From Deltaproteobacteria bacterium (lineage in GTDB: Bacteria; Myxococcota_A; Polyangia; Haliangiales; Haliangiaceae), in the NCBI GenBank assembly GCA_013812655.1, contig JACCTC010000237.1:33251-97250 (forward strand): 64,000 nucleotides of DNA, given 5' to 3'. Both the position numbers and the translations under genes were made by a program. A model generated the notes under the pieces. It worked only from the letters and a program-made list of their open reading frames with translations, was not told the DNA's origin and did not search any database. Shown piece after piece: positions 35,526 through 44,518 of the stretch (positions are counted from its first letter, which is position 1; each line of letters opens with the position of its first letter).

Positions 35526-37681
35526 CAGAACAGCTCGGCAAGGCGATCGAGAACCAGCTCGAACCGGTCAGGGAGTCGCTGAAGACGGTCGAGGTCATCG
35601 ACAAGAAGGTCAAGAGCGTCTTCGACACGCTGAAGGACCTCGGTGCCGAGTACGCCGTCACGCTCGTCATGCCGGCAGACCCGCAGGGCGGCGTGAAGCC
35701 CGTCGTCAACGCCTACCTCCAGAAGGTCGACAACTACGACAAGGTCATCTCGCTCGTGGGCGAGGTCGGCCGGGTGTCGGGGCGCAGTGGCTCGCTGAGT
35801 GGTGCATGCCTGAAGGTCGTGCCGCGGTTGATCCAGAACCTCGATGCGCTCCTGCTGGGCGGAGCGAATACCGACGGCACGATCAAGCCGCCCTCGGCAT
35901 GCGAGGCGGCGGTCAAGAAGCTCCAGCCCGCAAGGGCAGCGTGCGACGCGATCAAGGCCGACGTGGACGCGCTCAAGATCAAGGTCAACGGCCTCAAGAC
36001 CACGGCCGCCGTGCAGGCGGACACCGACACGATGTCCGCCGAGCGTCAGCTGTGGACGCAGTACTACGCGATGAACCCCGACGAGCAATGGATCGCGCCG
36101 GCGTGCTTCGGCAAGGAGACCCGACCGCTGGTCCACGTCAACAAGTTGAACATGGTGAAGATGGTCGGCAAGGTCGGCATCTGTAGCGAGTCGATCAACA
36201 CCAGCGGCGCGATCAACCCGTTGCTTCCCGCGGCCGGGCCGATGAACTCGGCGGGCAAGATCAAGGTCAACAACCAGACCTACCGCGCGAACGCGCCCAA
36301 CGGAAAGCGCATCCCGGTCGGGACCGAGTGTCGGATCGTCGATGCCAAGGTGGGTGCCAACAACACCGGCGCCCTCGACGAGCACGAATGGGAGTTGGTC
36401 GTCGACGCGGACGTCCCCTTGCAGTCGGATATCACGCCGCCGGCGGCATCGCCTGCCGCCCCCGCGGCACCTGGCGCGGGCTTCTCGCCGAACGAGAAGG
36501 CTGACCCCAAGAAGATGGCCACCCTGATCGATTCGGTTACTGCCACGAGCGAGAAGATCGGCAACACGGCCGAATCCGCGGCGACCAAGACCAACGCGAT
36601 GATGGCCGCCCTCGTCAGTCAAAGCCCTGCACAGGGCGCGCTGGGTGCCTTCGCGCAGGTCGGGCGCGTCTTCGACAGCGCGTTCGAGAGCTTCGAGGCG
36701 AAGATCAAGGCGCACGACAAGGCGAAGGCCGACGCGCACGCGATTGCCGAGAAGATCGTGACGTATGCCGTCAGCAATGCGATCGCCTACGCGGCCGGTC
36801 CGCTCGGCGGCATCTACAAGGGCAAGAAGCTCATCGAGGACAGGATCGCGAAGGTGGTCGGCGATCTCGAGGCCATGGCGACCGAGTATGCGGTGAAGTT
36901 GCTGGTCGGTCCTCCGCCGGAGCCGACCCCGATCGTCGCGACGCCGCGCATCCAGCACCTGGCCGACGTCGAGAAGTTGCTCCAGATCGCGGGCGAGATC
37001 GGCAAGCTCTCGGCGCGCAGCTCGAAGATCAGTGGCGCGACCCTCAAGGCGATCCCGAAGCTCATCAATAACCTCAGCGCGCTCATGCACCATGGCTCGA
37101 CCGTCGATGGCACCGTCAAGTCACCGTCGGAGTGCGAAGCGCTCGCGCACAAGGTGGCGGCCCTCGGCAAGGAGTGCGACGTCATCGAGAAGGCGCTGGT
37201 CACGATGCAGTCGCAGGTCGACGACCTCGTCTTCACCGCGATCAACCACGCCAAGGTGGTCGACAAGCCCTCGGCGGAGCGTCAGCTGTGGACCAAGTTC
37301 TGCGAGGACAACCCGGGCATGGAGCGAGAGATCGACATGGAGTCCGCGTTCGGCAAGCAGCCGCGCGACGGGCTGTGGGCGAACCAGATGGCGATGGCCA
37401 AGACGATCGGCAAGGAGGGCACGGTCAGCCAGGAGATCAACGCCGCCGGTTCCAAGAGCCCGATCGTCCCGGGCAGCGCATGGAAGGTGAGCATGATGTC
37501 GCCGGGCAAGGTTCAGATCGAGAACCAGTTCTACCGGGCCAGCGCGACCGACGGCAGGAACCTCCCGGCAGGCACCAAGGTGCGCGTCCTCGACTCGAGG
37601 ACCGGGATGACCGGCCAAGGTACCGAGGTGCAGGAGAGCGACTGGGAGCTGATCGTCCAGCCGGTCTCACCGGTGAGCTGA
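35526..37681 (+). pseudogene. DUF4157 protein, C-terminal part with duplicated module
   Basis: This part continues the protein in the third frame after the second break; a single extra base near 35526 restores LGKAIENQLEPVRESLKTVE. It is open to the stop at 37681. It holds most of two tandem copies of a ~400-residue module (the first begins in the preceding part). Each copy starts near GFQQNEQVDHKKIAAMI or GFSPNEKADPKKMATLI, contains SAERQLWT, and ends with GTxxRxxD and WELxV. No catalytic motif is recognised in the module. The first copy spans the second break. Confidence 0.72.
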
Positions 37682-37742
37682 TCGACCGCGACGAGGAGGC
37701 AGCGGGGCAGGCGCGTCGGTGGCGGATGCCGTAGAAGGGTGC

Positions 37743-38585
37743 ATGCCTCCCATCGTCGAGCCCTCCTTCGTGGATAACGTGATCGCGACCTCGGCGCCGG
37801 TCGTCATCGAGATCTTGACCAAGGTCGTCGGCGCCCTCGCGCTGTGGATCGGAGGCCGCTTCGCGATCCGGATGATCACGACGACCGTGCGAGGGCGGCT
37901 CGCGCGCCGCGATATCGATCCGACACTCGTGCGCTACATCGACAGCATCCTCGGCGTGGTGCTCAAGGTCGTCCTCATCGTGCTCGTCCTCGGCGTGTTC
38001 GGCGTGCAGACCACGACGTTCGCCGCGATGCTCGCCGCTGGCGGGATCGCCATCGGAATGGCCTGGTCGGGCCTGCTCGCGAACTTCGCGGCGGGGGTGT
38101 TTCTCGTCGTGTTGCGACCGTTCAAGGTGGGCGACATGATCTCCGGCGGTGGCGTGACCGGGGTCGTCAAGGAGATCGCGCTGTTCGTGACGACGATCGA
38201 TACCGCCGACAACATCCAGACGATCGTCGGCAACAGCAAGATCCTGAGCGAGAGCATCCAGAACTTCACGGCGAACCCGTATCGCCGCGTCGATCTCGTT
38301 GCCCAGCTCTCGGACACGGTCGCTGTCGATGATGCGATCCGGCGGTTGCGGACGCGGATCGCGACGATCCCGCACGTGCTCGCCGAGCCCGCGCCGGTCA
38401 TCGAGGTCGTCGACGGTACGGCGTCGGGTCCCGTGATCGCGGTGCGGCCGTTCACCGGGAACGCGACCTACTGGGATGTTTACTTCGCGACCGCGCGCAT
38501 GATCCGCGAGGAGTTCACGCTCGCTGGCTACCCGGCCCCCGCGACCCACCAGGTGGTTCACGCCAGGCCGGCGATCGCGGCCTAG
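37743..38585 (+). CDS. Small-conductance mechanosensitive channel (MscS family)
   Basis: This 280-residue inner-membrane protein has about three N-terminal helices, the pore-lining helix (TFAAMLAAGGIAIGMAWSGL followed by LLANFAAGVFLVVLRPF), the beta domain with VGDMISGGGVTGVVKEI, and the C-terminal alpha/beta domain. It opens when membrane tension rises and releases solutes during hypo-osmotic shock. The ATG at 37743 is used; a GTG at 37719 is possible but has a poorer ribosome site. It is 61 bases after the DUF4157 gene and probably unrelated to it. Confidence 0.93.
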   Translation: MPPIVEPSFVDNVIATSAPVVIEILTKVVGALALWIGGRFAIRMITTTVRGRLARRDIDPTLVRYIDSILGVVLKVVLIVLVLGVFGVQTTTFAAMLAAGGIAIGMAWSGLLANFAAGVFLVVLRPFKVGDMISGGGVTGVVKEIALFVTTIDTADNIQTIVGNSKILSESIQNFTANPYRRVDLVAQLSDTVAVDDAIRRLRTRIATIPHVLAEPAPVIEVVDGTASGPVIAVRPFTGNATYWDVYFATARMIREEFTLAGYPAPATHQVVHARPAIAA

Positions 38586-38649
38586 TCTCGACGCTCCCAC
38601 CACGTCGCCGTCGGCGGCCACTACGCTTCGCTGTGGTCGCACCAGTCCG

Positions 38650-38735
38650 GCGAGCTTCTGCAAGAGCTCGCGGTCTGCCCCCAGGAAGGGGGTACCTAAG
38701 CCCCTCCTGTCAGCGGGATGCCAGCAGAAGACAGG
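38650..38735 (+). ncRNA. Candidate structured leader RNA
   Basis: Three successive stems precede the deacetylase lipoprotein gene. Stem 1 pairs GCGAGCT with AGCTCGC around eight bases. Stem 2 pairs CCCCC with GGGGG, extended outward by GGT/ACC. Stem 3 pairs CCTGTC with GACAGG. A competing stem can form between AGGAAGGGG and CCCCTCCT with one bulge, which would break stems 2 and 3. Mutually exclusive pairings of this kind occur in attenuators and riboswitches. No known riboswitch class is recognised. Confidence 0.35.
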
Positions 38736-38770
38736 TGCCCTCCAGCGGCAGATCCGTATCGTGCGCCGTG

Positions 38771-40498
38771 ATGTACATGCGGTGGGTAGTGGTGGTGGTG
38801 GCGGTGGTCGCATGCTCGAGCCCGCGCGCGACGCAAGATGTCGCGGACGCGCGCATGTCCGATGCAGCCGGCGATGCGTATGTCGCAGATGCCGCGGCCG
38901 ACGGCGTTGTGGTTAGCCCAGCGGATGCCCCGCCGGACGCACCGCCGGACGCGACCCTGGCTACCCCACCTGATGCGCCGCCACCGCTGCCGCCTCAGAT
39001 CGTCGCGATCGCACCGGCGCTCGGCAGCGTGAAAGGCGGTGCGACAGTCACGATCGATGGCGCACACTTCGAGCCTGCGGCGACCGTCGCCATCGGGGGC
39101 ATCGCGTGCGCGCCGGTGTTATTCGACAGCTCGGCGCAGATCCGCTGCGTGACTGGAGACAGTCAATTCGTCGAAGGTGCCCGCGACGTTGTCGTCACCA
39201 ATCCCGATGGCAGCGTGGCCACGCTCTCCGGTGCCTTCACCTACGAGTGCCCGTGGACGACATCGACGGGACGCCGCTCGTGTGGTGCCGTGCCGCCGCG
39301 ACCGAGCTTCGCCGCGCAACCGATCGCTGTCTGGCTCACACAGCTCGAGCCGAACCACGGCTTCGTCGCGAACCCCGGCGGTGTCGGTGACAACCTCGAT
39401 GACACGACCGATGCGACGCTCGGCAGCCAGTCGGCGGTGATCGTGACCGACGGCGGCGGCACCCTGCGGACTCTCACCAGGCTCGGTGCACCGGCGGTGG
39501 ACTTCACGAACCGCATGCCGAAGCTCTGGGTCAAGATCGAACAAGTTCGCCGTGCCGCCACACTTCAGCTCGACCTCGGCGACTCGCAGCTCGCCAATGT
39601 GTTTCGGTTCAACTTCAAGTCCACGCAGGGCCAGCTGTGGGCAACCGAGGGTGATTGGGTCGCGTTCACGCTGCCGTGGTCCGCGGCGACGACCATCATC
39701 GGCAACCCGGATCGCACGGCGATCACCGATCTGCGCCTGCGCATCATCGATGACGCGACCGGCGTTCCCGTGCGCTTCCACCTCAACGGGATCGCGGCCG
39801 TCGACGAGCCGATCCAGACCTACCCTCGAGGCGTCGTCTCGTTCACGTTCGACGACAACTTCGCGAGCATGGTCACCGAGGGCTTGCCCCCGCTCGTCGC
39901 GCATGGCTTCCCGGCCACCGCGTACGTGATCGTAGACATGGTCGGACGGACGGGACGCGCGACGTTGACCCAGCTCGCGACGCTGCAAGCCACCCATGGC
40001 TGGGAGGTTGCGGCGCACGCCTTCACCGATCTTCACCACGCCGCGCGCTTCACGAATCTCGCGCCTGCGACCCTCGAAGACGATCTCGTCGACGTGCGCG
40101 CGTGGCTGATCGCAAACCGCTTCGAGGGTTACGATCACTGCGCGTATCCGGGCGGCGACTTCACCGGCGGCATCGGCACCAACGTGCTCGGGATTGCCGC
40201 CACCTACTTCGCGACGTGCCGCACGATCTTTCAGGGCATGCGCGAGACCTACCTGCCGGCGCATTCGCACAAGCTGCGTGTCTTCTACATCACGAACGCG
40301 GTGACGCTCGCGTCGGCGATCGCCGCGGTTGATCGCGCCGTCACGAACCGCGAGTGGATCATCCTCGTATTCCACAAGCTGGTCGACGCGCCTGTGGTCA
40401 CCACGGAGTGGGCGATCACCGACTACCAGGCGCTCGTGACCCACGTCGCGTCCACGAATGCCGCGGTGAAGACCGTCGGCAAGGTGCTCGCACCATAG
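38771..40498 (+). CDS. Lipoprotein with IPT/TIG and polysaccharide-deacetylase domains
   Basis: This 575-residue protein has a lipoprotein signal (WVVVVVAVVACSS), an acidic Pro/Ala/Asp linker (PPDAPPDATLATPPDAPPP), an IPT/TIG Ig-like domain (about residues 75-160; IAPALGSVKGGATVTIDG), a central beta-rich segment, and a C-terminal NodB-type deacetylase (about 345-575) with SFTFDDNF, HAFTDLHH and CAYPGGD. These match the metal-binding Asp and His positions of carbohydrate esterase family 4. It probably removes acetyl or similar groups from surface or environmental polysaccharides. A candidate structured leader lies between it and the MscS gene. Confidence 0.88.
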   Translation: MYMRWVVVVVAVVACSSPRATQDVADARMSDAAGDAYVADAAADGVVVSPADAPPDAPPDATLATPPDAPPPLPPQIVAIAPALGSVKGGATVTIDGAHFEPAATVAIGGIACAPVLFDSSAQIRCVTGDSQFVEGARDVVVTNPDGSVATLSGAFTYECPWTTSTGRRSCGAVPPRPSFAAQPIAVWLTQLEPNHGFVANPGGVGDNLDDTTDATLGSQSAVIVTDGGGTLRTLTRLGAPAVDFTNRMPKLWVKIEQVRRAATLQLDLGDSQLANVFRFNFKSTQGQLWATEGDWVAFTLPWSAATTIIGNPDRTAITDLRLRIIDDATGVPVRFHLNGIAAVDEPIQTYPRGVVSFTFDDNFASMVTEGLPPLVAHGFPATAYVIVDMVGRTGRATLTQLATLQATHGWEVAAHAFTDLHHAARFTNLAPATLEDDLVDVRAWLIANRFEGYDHCAYPGGDFTGGIGTNVLGIAATYFATCRTIFQGMRETYLPAHSHKLRVFYITNAVTLASAIAAVDRAVTNREWIILVFHKLVDAPVVTTEWAITDYQALVTHVASTNAAVKTVGKVLAP

Positions 40499-40538
40499 CC
40501 CGGCGCTGTGGGAGTGTTCCGGCGGCGACGCCGGTCGA

Positions 40539-41267
40539 TCAGGTGCCAGGAAGGGTGCCCGCCACGAGCTCGAGGGCGAGCGCGGCCATGTCGCCAAAGC
40601 CGGTCTGGCGCTCCTCGGCCGTCGTGTGCTCGTCGGTGACGATGTTGTCGCTGACGGTCAGGATCGAGAGCGCCTGGGCGCCACGCCGGGCAGCGAGCGT
40701 GTACAGCGCGGCGGTCTCCATCTCCGCGGCGAGCACGCCGTGGTCCGCCCAGGGCTTCCACCAGGTCGCGATGGCCGCCTCGTCGGGATAGAACGTGTCG
40801 CTCGTGAGCACCGTGCCGACGTGCACGCGCTGGCCACGGGCGATGGCGAGGGCGTTCGCGCGGTGCAGCAGGTCGTAGCTCGCGGCCGCTGCGTACGTCG
40901 CGCTGCCGAACGTCGCGCGGAACATCGCCGAATCGGTCGATGCCGCCTGCGCGAGGACGACATCGCGCGGGCGCAGATCGGCGCGAATGGCACCGCACGT
41001 GCCGATGCGCACGAGCACGCGAGCCCCGTACTCGGCGAGCAGCTCCCCGATGTAGATGGCGGCCGACGGCATGCCCATGCCGGTGCTCTGCACGGAGACC
41101 CGAACGCCCTGGTAGGTGCCGGTGAAGCCGAGCGCGTTGCGGACGCGGTTGTGGCAGACGGCGTCGCCGAGGAACCGCTCCGCGACATACTGCGCACGCA
41201 GCGGATCCCCGGGCAAGAGGACGATCGGCGCGATGTCGCCAGGGCGCGCTTCGAGGTGGATGGACAT
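40539..41267 (-). CDS. deoD: Purine nucleoside phosphorylase DeoD
   Basis: This 242-residue enzyme cleaves purine (deoxy)nucleosides with phosphate for salvage. It has the DeoD-type hexameric-family motifs: IVLLPGDPLRAQYVAERFL near the start, the phosphate-loop GMGMPSAAIYIGELL, RIGTCGAI, and VLAAEMETAALYTLAAR near the active site. Length equals that of E. coli DeoD. It lies six bases from the stop of the exported MglA-like gene, but no functional link is apparent. Confidence 0.95.
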   Translation of the reverse strand: MSIHLEARPGDIAPIVLLPGDPLRAQYVAERFLGDAVCHNRVRNALGFTGTYQGVRVSVQSTGMGMPSAAIYIGELLAEYGARVLVRIGTCGAIRADLRPRDVVLAQAASTDSAMFRATFGSATYAAAASYDLLHRANALAIARGQRVHVGTVLTSDTFYPDEAAIATWWKPWADHGVLAAEMETAALYTLAARRGAQALSILTVSDNIVTDEHTTAEERQTGFGDMAALALELVAGTLPGT

Positions 41268-41273
41268 CGCTGG

Positions 41274-41987
41274 CTATGGCGCGGTCCGCGCAGCCGGCTT
41301 CGCCTTGGGCTTCGTGTTCGCCGGAGTCTTCGCCGGGGGTGTCGGCGTCCTGAGCTCCATGAGCACGAGCTTTGCGATCGCCTTGAGCGTGGTGAACACG
41401 CCAGCGCCGGTCGTCGGGTCGGCCTCGAACACGAGCCGATTGCCAATCGCCAGTGACTTCGTCAGATCGGCCACCGAGACCGCGCCTTTCTTGGAAGTGC
41501 CGACGATCTGGAACACGATCGGCACCTTGTCGAAGTCGTAGCCCTGCTGCTTCAAGAGCTCCTTGAGCTCCGTCAGGCTGTCCTGGTTGATCTGCGCGCT
41601 CGCAGGGTCGGCATCGGCGATGAAGACGATGCCATCGACACCCTTGAGGATCAGCGCGCGAGACGCCGCGTACTCCTTTGCAGTCACCACCGTGTACAGG
41701 TGAAACCGTGTCTTGAACCCGCGAATCTCGCCGAGCGAGAGCGGCAGGAAGTCGAAGAACAGCGTGCTGTCGCCCTGATCGGTTGCGAGCCGGATCAGCT
41801 TGCCCTTCGAGTCGGGATTGGTCTTGTTGTAGACGTAGGTCAGGTTGTCAGTCGCTGCGGTCGTCGCGAGCGACCCGTAATAGACGACCTTCACGTTGAT
41901 CTCTCGAGTGCTGTAGTTGATGAAGCTCGCGTGCGCCGCGCCGACGAGCGCGACGCAGATCAGCAGGGAGAGCCCGAGGATTCGCAT
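41274..41987 (-). CDS. MglA-like pseudo-GTPase with an N-terminal signal peptide
   Basis: From ATG 41985-41987 the product is 237 residues: a signal peptide (MRILGLSLLICVALVGAAHA) followed directly by SFINYSTREINVKVVYYG, which matches the start of the gliding-motility GTPase MglA. The homology runs through FFDFLPLSLGEIRGFKTRFH to a C-terminal GVFTTLKAIAKLVLMEL. The GTPase motifs are gone: the P-loop GPGLCGKTTNL of MglA reads GSLATTAATDNL (residues 38-49), the switch II PGQ is VTA, and the NKxD base-recognition motif is IVGT. The protein probably cannot bind GTP and would be exported or anchored. A basic Pro/Ala/Lys tail ends it. Confidence 0.85.
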   Translation of the reverse strand: MRILGLSLLICVALVGAAHASFINYSTREINVKVVYYGSLATTAATDNLTYVYNKTNPDSKGKLIRLATDQGDSTLFFDFLPLSLGEIRGFKTRFHLYTVVTAKEYAASRALILKGVDGIVFIADADPASAQINQDSLTELKELLKQQGYDFDKVPIVFQIVGTSKKGAVSVADLTKSLAIGNRLVFEADPTTGAGVFTTLKAIAKLVLMELRTPTPPAKTPANTKPKAKPAARTAP

Positions 41988-42057
41988 CCGCAGGTCATAC
42001 CGCGGACGGCCGCTGCACTGTGAGAATCCCGAGGAGAGAGCTTTCGTGGCCAGTGAT

Positions 42058-42621
42058 TCAGAGCTCGTCGACTTCTTCGATGACGCCGCACGCAAGCGCC
42101 TTGCCCGGCTTGCCCTTCTTGTCGTCGTGCAGGACCAGCACGTGACCGATCGCGCCAGCATCAGCATCGAGCGGTAGTTTGACCTCCGTCGCTTCGAGAC
42201 CCCCCGTCAGGTCCCGGCCGATCACGACGCGCATGTTGTCCACCAAACCTGGCCACACTGGACCGGCCTTCGATGCATTCACTCCGCACGCCGTGCCATC
42301 GTGGACCACCAACCAGTACGTGCCCGGCTTGATGCCGTTGAACGCGTCGACTTCAACACTCGCGTCCTCGTCATCGCGCTGTGTGAAGCTCACAAGTGTC
42401 GGCTTGAGCTTCGTCCCCTTGACAGGTGTCAGTGCTGCCTTGGCGTACGTTGTCTTGGAGCTCGCCGGCTTCTCCTCTGCCTGGCGTTCCTCCGGCTCGC
42501 TGTCCTCGTCGGGAGGTGGTGCCTTTTTGGCGGCAGTGGCTTCGGTCTTGGCCCCCCCGCCACCGCAGGCGACGGCGAACGACAGCAGAACGACCGCCGG
42601 TATCTTGTGCAGTGCGCGCAT
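42058..42621 (-). CDS. Degenerate Cu/Zn-superoxide-dismutase-like lipoprotein
   Basis: From ATG 42621 this 187-residue protein has a lipoprotein signal (VVLLSFAVACGGG) and an acidic linker, then a beta-rich domain that follows the Cu/Zn SOD layout: GIKPGTYWLVVHDGTACGV in place of GxHGFHIHExGDC, and IGHVLVLHDDKKGK leading to ALACGVIEE, the family's disulphide-bearing end. Of the copper ligands only the second His of the first pair and the C-terminal His remain visible; the zinc His set and HFNP are missing. It is probably a structural or binding protein. A heptad element lies about 70 bases upstream. Confidence 0.65.
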   Translation of the reverse strand: MRALHKIPAVVLLSFAVACGGGGAKTEATAAKKAPPPDEDSEPEERQAEEKPASSKTTYAKAALTPVKGTKLKPTLVSFTQRDDEDASVEVDAFNGIKPGTYWLVVHDGTACGVNASKAGPVWPGLVDNMRVVIGRDLTGGLEATEVKLPLDADAGAIGHVLVLHDDKKGKPGKALACGVIEEVDEL

Positions 42622-42692
42622 CTCGCGCGTCGTGGAGCACCACGCGTGCCAACACCAGGCCCGCAAAGACGGGACGGCGGCGTGTGGAGTGC

Positions 42693-42727
42693 CGCAACGT
42701 GCAAGTCGCTGGTCGCAAGTTGCAAGA
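42693..42727 (+). repeat. Heptad element copy 3
   Basis: The plus-strand units are CGCAACG, TGCAAGT, CGCTGGT, CGCAAGT, TGCAAGA. It lies 70 bases upstream of the start of the SOD-like gene that reads leftward, in the gap to the sensor kinase. It is the most regular copy because four of five units carry GCAA. Confidence 0.7.
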
Positions 42728-42746
42728 CAGGAGCGGTTCGTCGGAC

Positions 42747-44177
42747 CTACGAGCGCGCGTGTGAGGCCGCGACGCTCGCAGTCGCGCTGGCGCGTGCCAG
42801 ACGCAGGTAGATGCGAAACGTGCTCCCTTCCGACGGAACACTCTCGACCTCGATGCGGCCACCATGAGCTTCCACGATGCGCTGAACATTGAAGAGTCCG
42901 AGGCCGGTGCCCGCTGCTGCCGTGCGCGAACCGACGCGCCGAAACGGCTCGAAGATTCGCCGATGGTCTTCGCGCGAAATGCCCGTGCCTCGATCAGTAA
43001 CCTCGACGATCACGTCGCTCTCGTCGGTGTCCACCGCCACGGCGATTGGCTCGGTCGCCGGGGAGTACTTGATCGCATTGCTCACGAGGTTCGTGACCAC
43101 CTGTCCGATACGAACGTCGTCGCACAACGCCAGGCAGGGGTTGCGTGGCAAAGCTACGCGAAGCCGTTCGGCTCCTGCATCGGTGTGCGAGAAGAGTCCG
43201 ACGGCGTCGCGTACGATCATGCGAACATCGTGGTAGTCGACGTCGAGCGCGAGCTTCCCGGTGTCGATCGTCGACATGTCGACGAAGTCGCCGACCATTC
43301 GTTCCAGGTGATGAATCTGCCGTGCGATGACCGCGAGGGTGCGCCGCAGCTGTGGCTCTGGCGGCAGCGGATCATCTGGCCCCAGCATGTCGACAGCGAG
43401 CGCGAGCGCGGACAGTGGCGTTCGCAGGTCATGGGCGACGCCGCCGAGGAAGGCGACTTGCGCTTCGCGCTGACTCGCGATCGAGTCTGCCATCGTGTTG
43501 AAGCGCTTGCTCATGTCCTGAAGCTCGAGGGGGCCATTCTCCTCGGCGCGGGCGGTGCGCTCGCCCTCTCCGAACCGTCGGACAGTGTCGGCGAGCGCGA
43601 ACCACGGCCTGATCACACGCCGGCGAAGCCACAGCATCAGGGTGATCGCGATCGCGAGGATCATGATACCGAGCACGACGCCGGCGATGTTCGCGATGTC
43701 ATTCCACTCGAGTGCCTCCTCGTGAGCGGCACGCGTGTGCTCGAGGTTGATGGCGACAAGCTGTTCGAGCGCGGCAAAGGCATCAGCTTCGGCATCGGGA
43801 TCCCGGACGCTGTCGGCTCGTCGTGATGCCTGGAGATAGGTCTCGACGCTCGCCGCTGCATTCTCGAGGACACGACGCTCGCTGGCGCTCGTCACGTACC
43901 GTTTCGCGGATGCGAGGGAATCGCGCAGCTCGCTCTCGATGTCGCGCTTGATGACCGCATCCTTCGCGCGTGCGTGCAGCAGCAAGCCGATCTCTGCCTC
44001 CTCGACCAGCCGAACGCTCTCGACCGCTGCAGCAACGTCGGACGTCGTGCGTTGCAAGATGCTCGTCGTGGCGATCAGCACTCCGGCCGAGATCACCGCG
44101 AGAGCGCCAACGACAACGATCGAGAGCGAGAAGGTGCTGCGAAGGCTACGGCAGGAATTGGGACGTCTGTTCATCAT
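42747..44177 (-). CDS. Membrane sensor histidine kinase with HAMP
   Basis: This 476-residue kinase has membrane helices at about residues 18-40 and 163-184 flanking a helical periplasmic sensor resembling a four-helix-bundle domain, then a HAMP region, a dimerisation domain with LGGVAHDLRTPLSALA (H249) and an ATPase domain (NLVSNAIKYS, VTDRGTGIS, AAGTGLGLFNVQ). It is a typical orphan kinase; no response-regulator gene is adjacent. Heptad element copy 4 lies about 108 bases upstream of its start. Confidence 0.93.
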   Translation of the reverse strand: MMNRRPNSCRSLRSTFSLSIVVVGALAVISAGVLIATTSILQRTTSDVAAAVESVRLVEEAEIGLLLHARAKDAVIKRDIESELRDSLASAKRYVTSASERRVLENAAASVETYLQASRRADSVRDPDAEADAFAALEQLVAINLEHTRAAHEEALEWNDIANIAGVVLGIMILAIAITLMLWLRRRVIRPWFALADTVRRFGEGERTARAEENGPLELQDMSKRFNTMADSIASQREAQVAFLGGVAHDLRTPLSALALAVDMLGPDDPLPPEPQLRRTLAVIARQIHHLERMVGDFVDMSTIDTGKLALDVDYHDVRMIVRDAVGLFSHTDAGAERLRVALPRNPCLALCDDVRIGQVVTNLVSNAIKYSPATEPIAVAVDTDESDVIVEVTDRGTGISREDHRRIFEPFRRVGSRTAAAGTGLGLFNVQRIVEAHGGRIEVESVPSEGSTFRIYLRLARASATASVAASHARS

Positions 44178-44284
44178 CGTTCAGAGCGACTGGATCGCTG
44201 GATGCTGTGCGCGAGGGCACGCCCCCTGCGAAGCAACATTCAAGCCCAGCGATAACGACGGGCTGCGGCACTGCAGCCGGGGAT

Positions 44285-44312
44285 TGCAAGAGTCCCCTCG
44301 CATTCTGCAATG
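44285..44312 (+). repeat. Heptad element copy 4 (four units)
   Basis: The units are TGCAAGA, GTCCCCT, CGCATTC, TGCAATG. It shares the TGCAA/GCATTC framework and unit spacing with copies 1-3 but lacks a clear first unit. It lies between the divergent kinase (start 44177) and the winged-helix operon (start 44519). Confidence 0.55.
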
Positions 44313-44423
44313 ATGGGCTGGCTCCGCGAGCGGTCATCGGTCTCGCGGCACGCTGACTGCTACAGCGCGTGAGGACACACGTAAGGTCTAGTGTTCGCTT
44401 GCCCCGATGCTCTCGCGCAGATA

Positions 44424-44437
44424 GTTTGTACTCAAAC
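44424..44437 (+). promoter_or_regulatory. Candidate operator GTTTG-N4-CAAAC
   Basis: GTTTGTACTCAAAC has 5-bp inverted arms around TACT. It lies 82 bases upstream of the winged-helix gene at 44519. The same arms, with AGCT between them, form the core of the long palindrome at 52556-52579. A dimeric MarR- or TetR-type repressor could bind, and the winged-helix product itself is a candidate. The ~340-base gap from 44178 also holds heptad copy 4 and nothing else recognised. Confidence 0.45.
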
Positions 44438-44518
44438 ATTTCGGAAAGGTACGGTCCGCGAGATCGCGTCGCCTCTCAGGCGCACGTCGACCGCCGCCCC
44501 ACCTGACCAGCCGACATC

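Noticed and set aside
34615..37681. An extracellular contractile injection system locus
   Set aside because: Only the DUF4157 protein is present; no sheath, tube, baseplate or AAA+ assembly gene occurs in the window.
18855..44312. Heptad elements as sigma-54 promoters (GG-N10-GC)
   Set aside because: The GG to GC distance in the copies is 6 or 11 bases, not 10, and no TGGCAC box precedes the TTGCA words.
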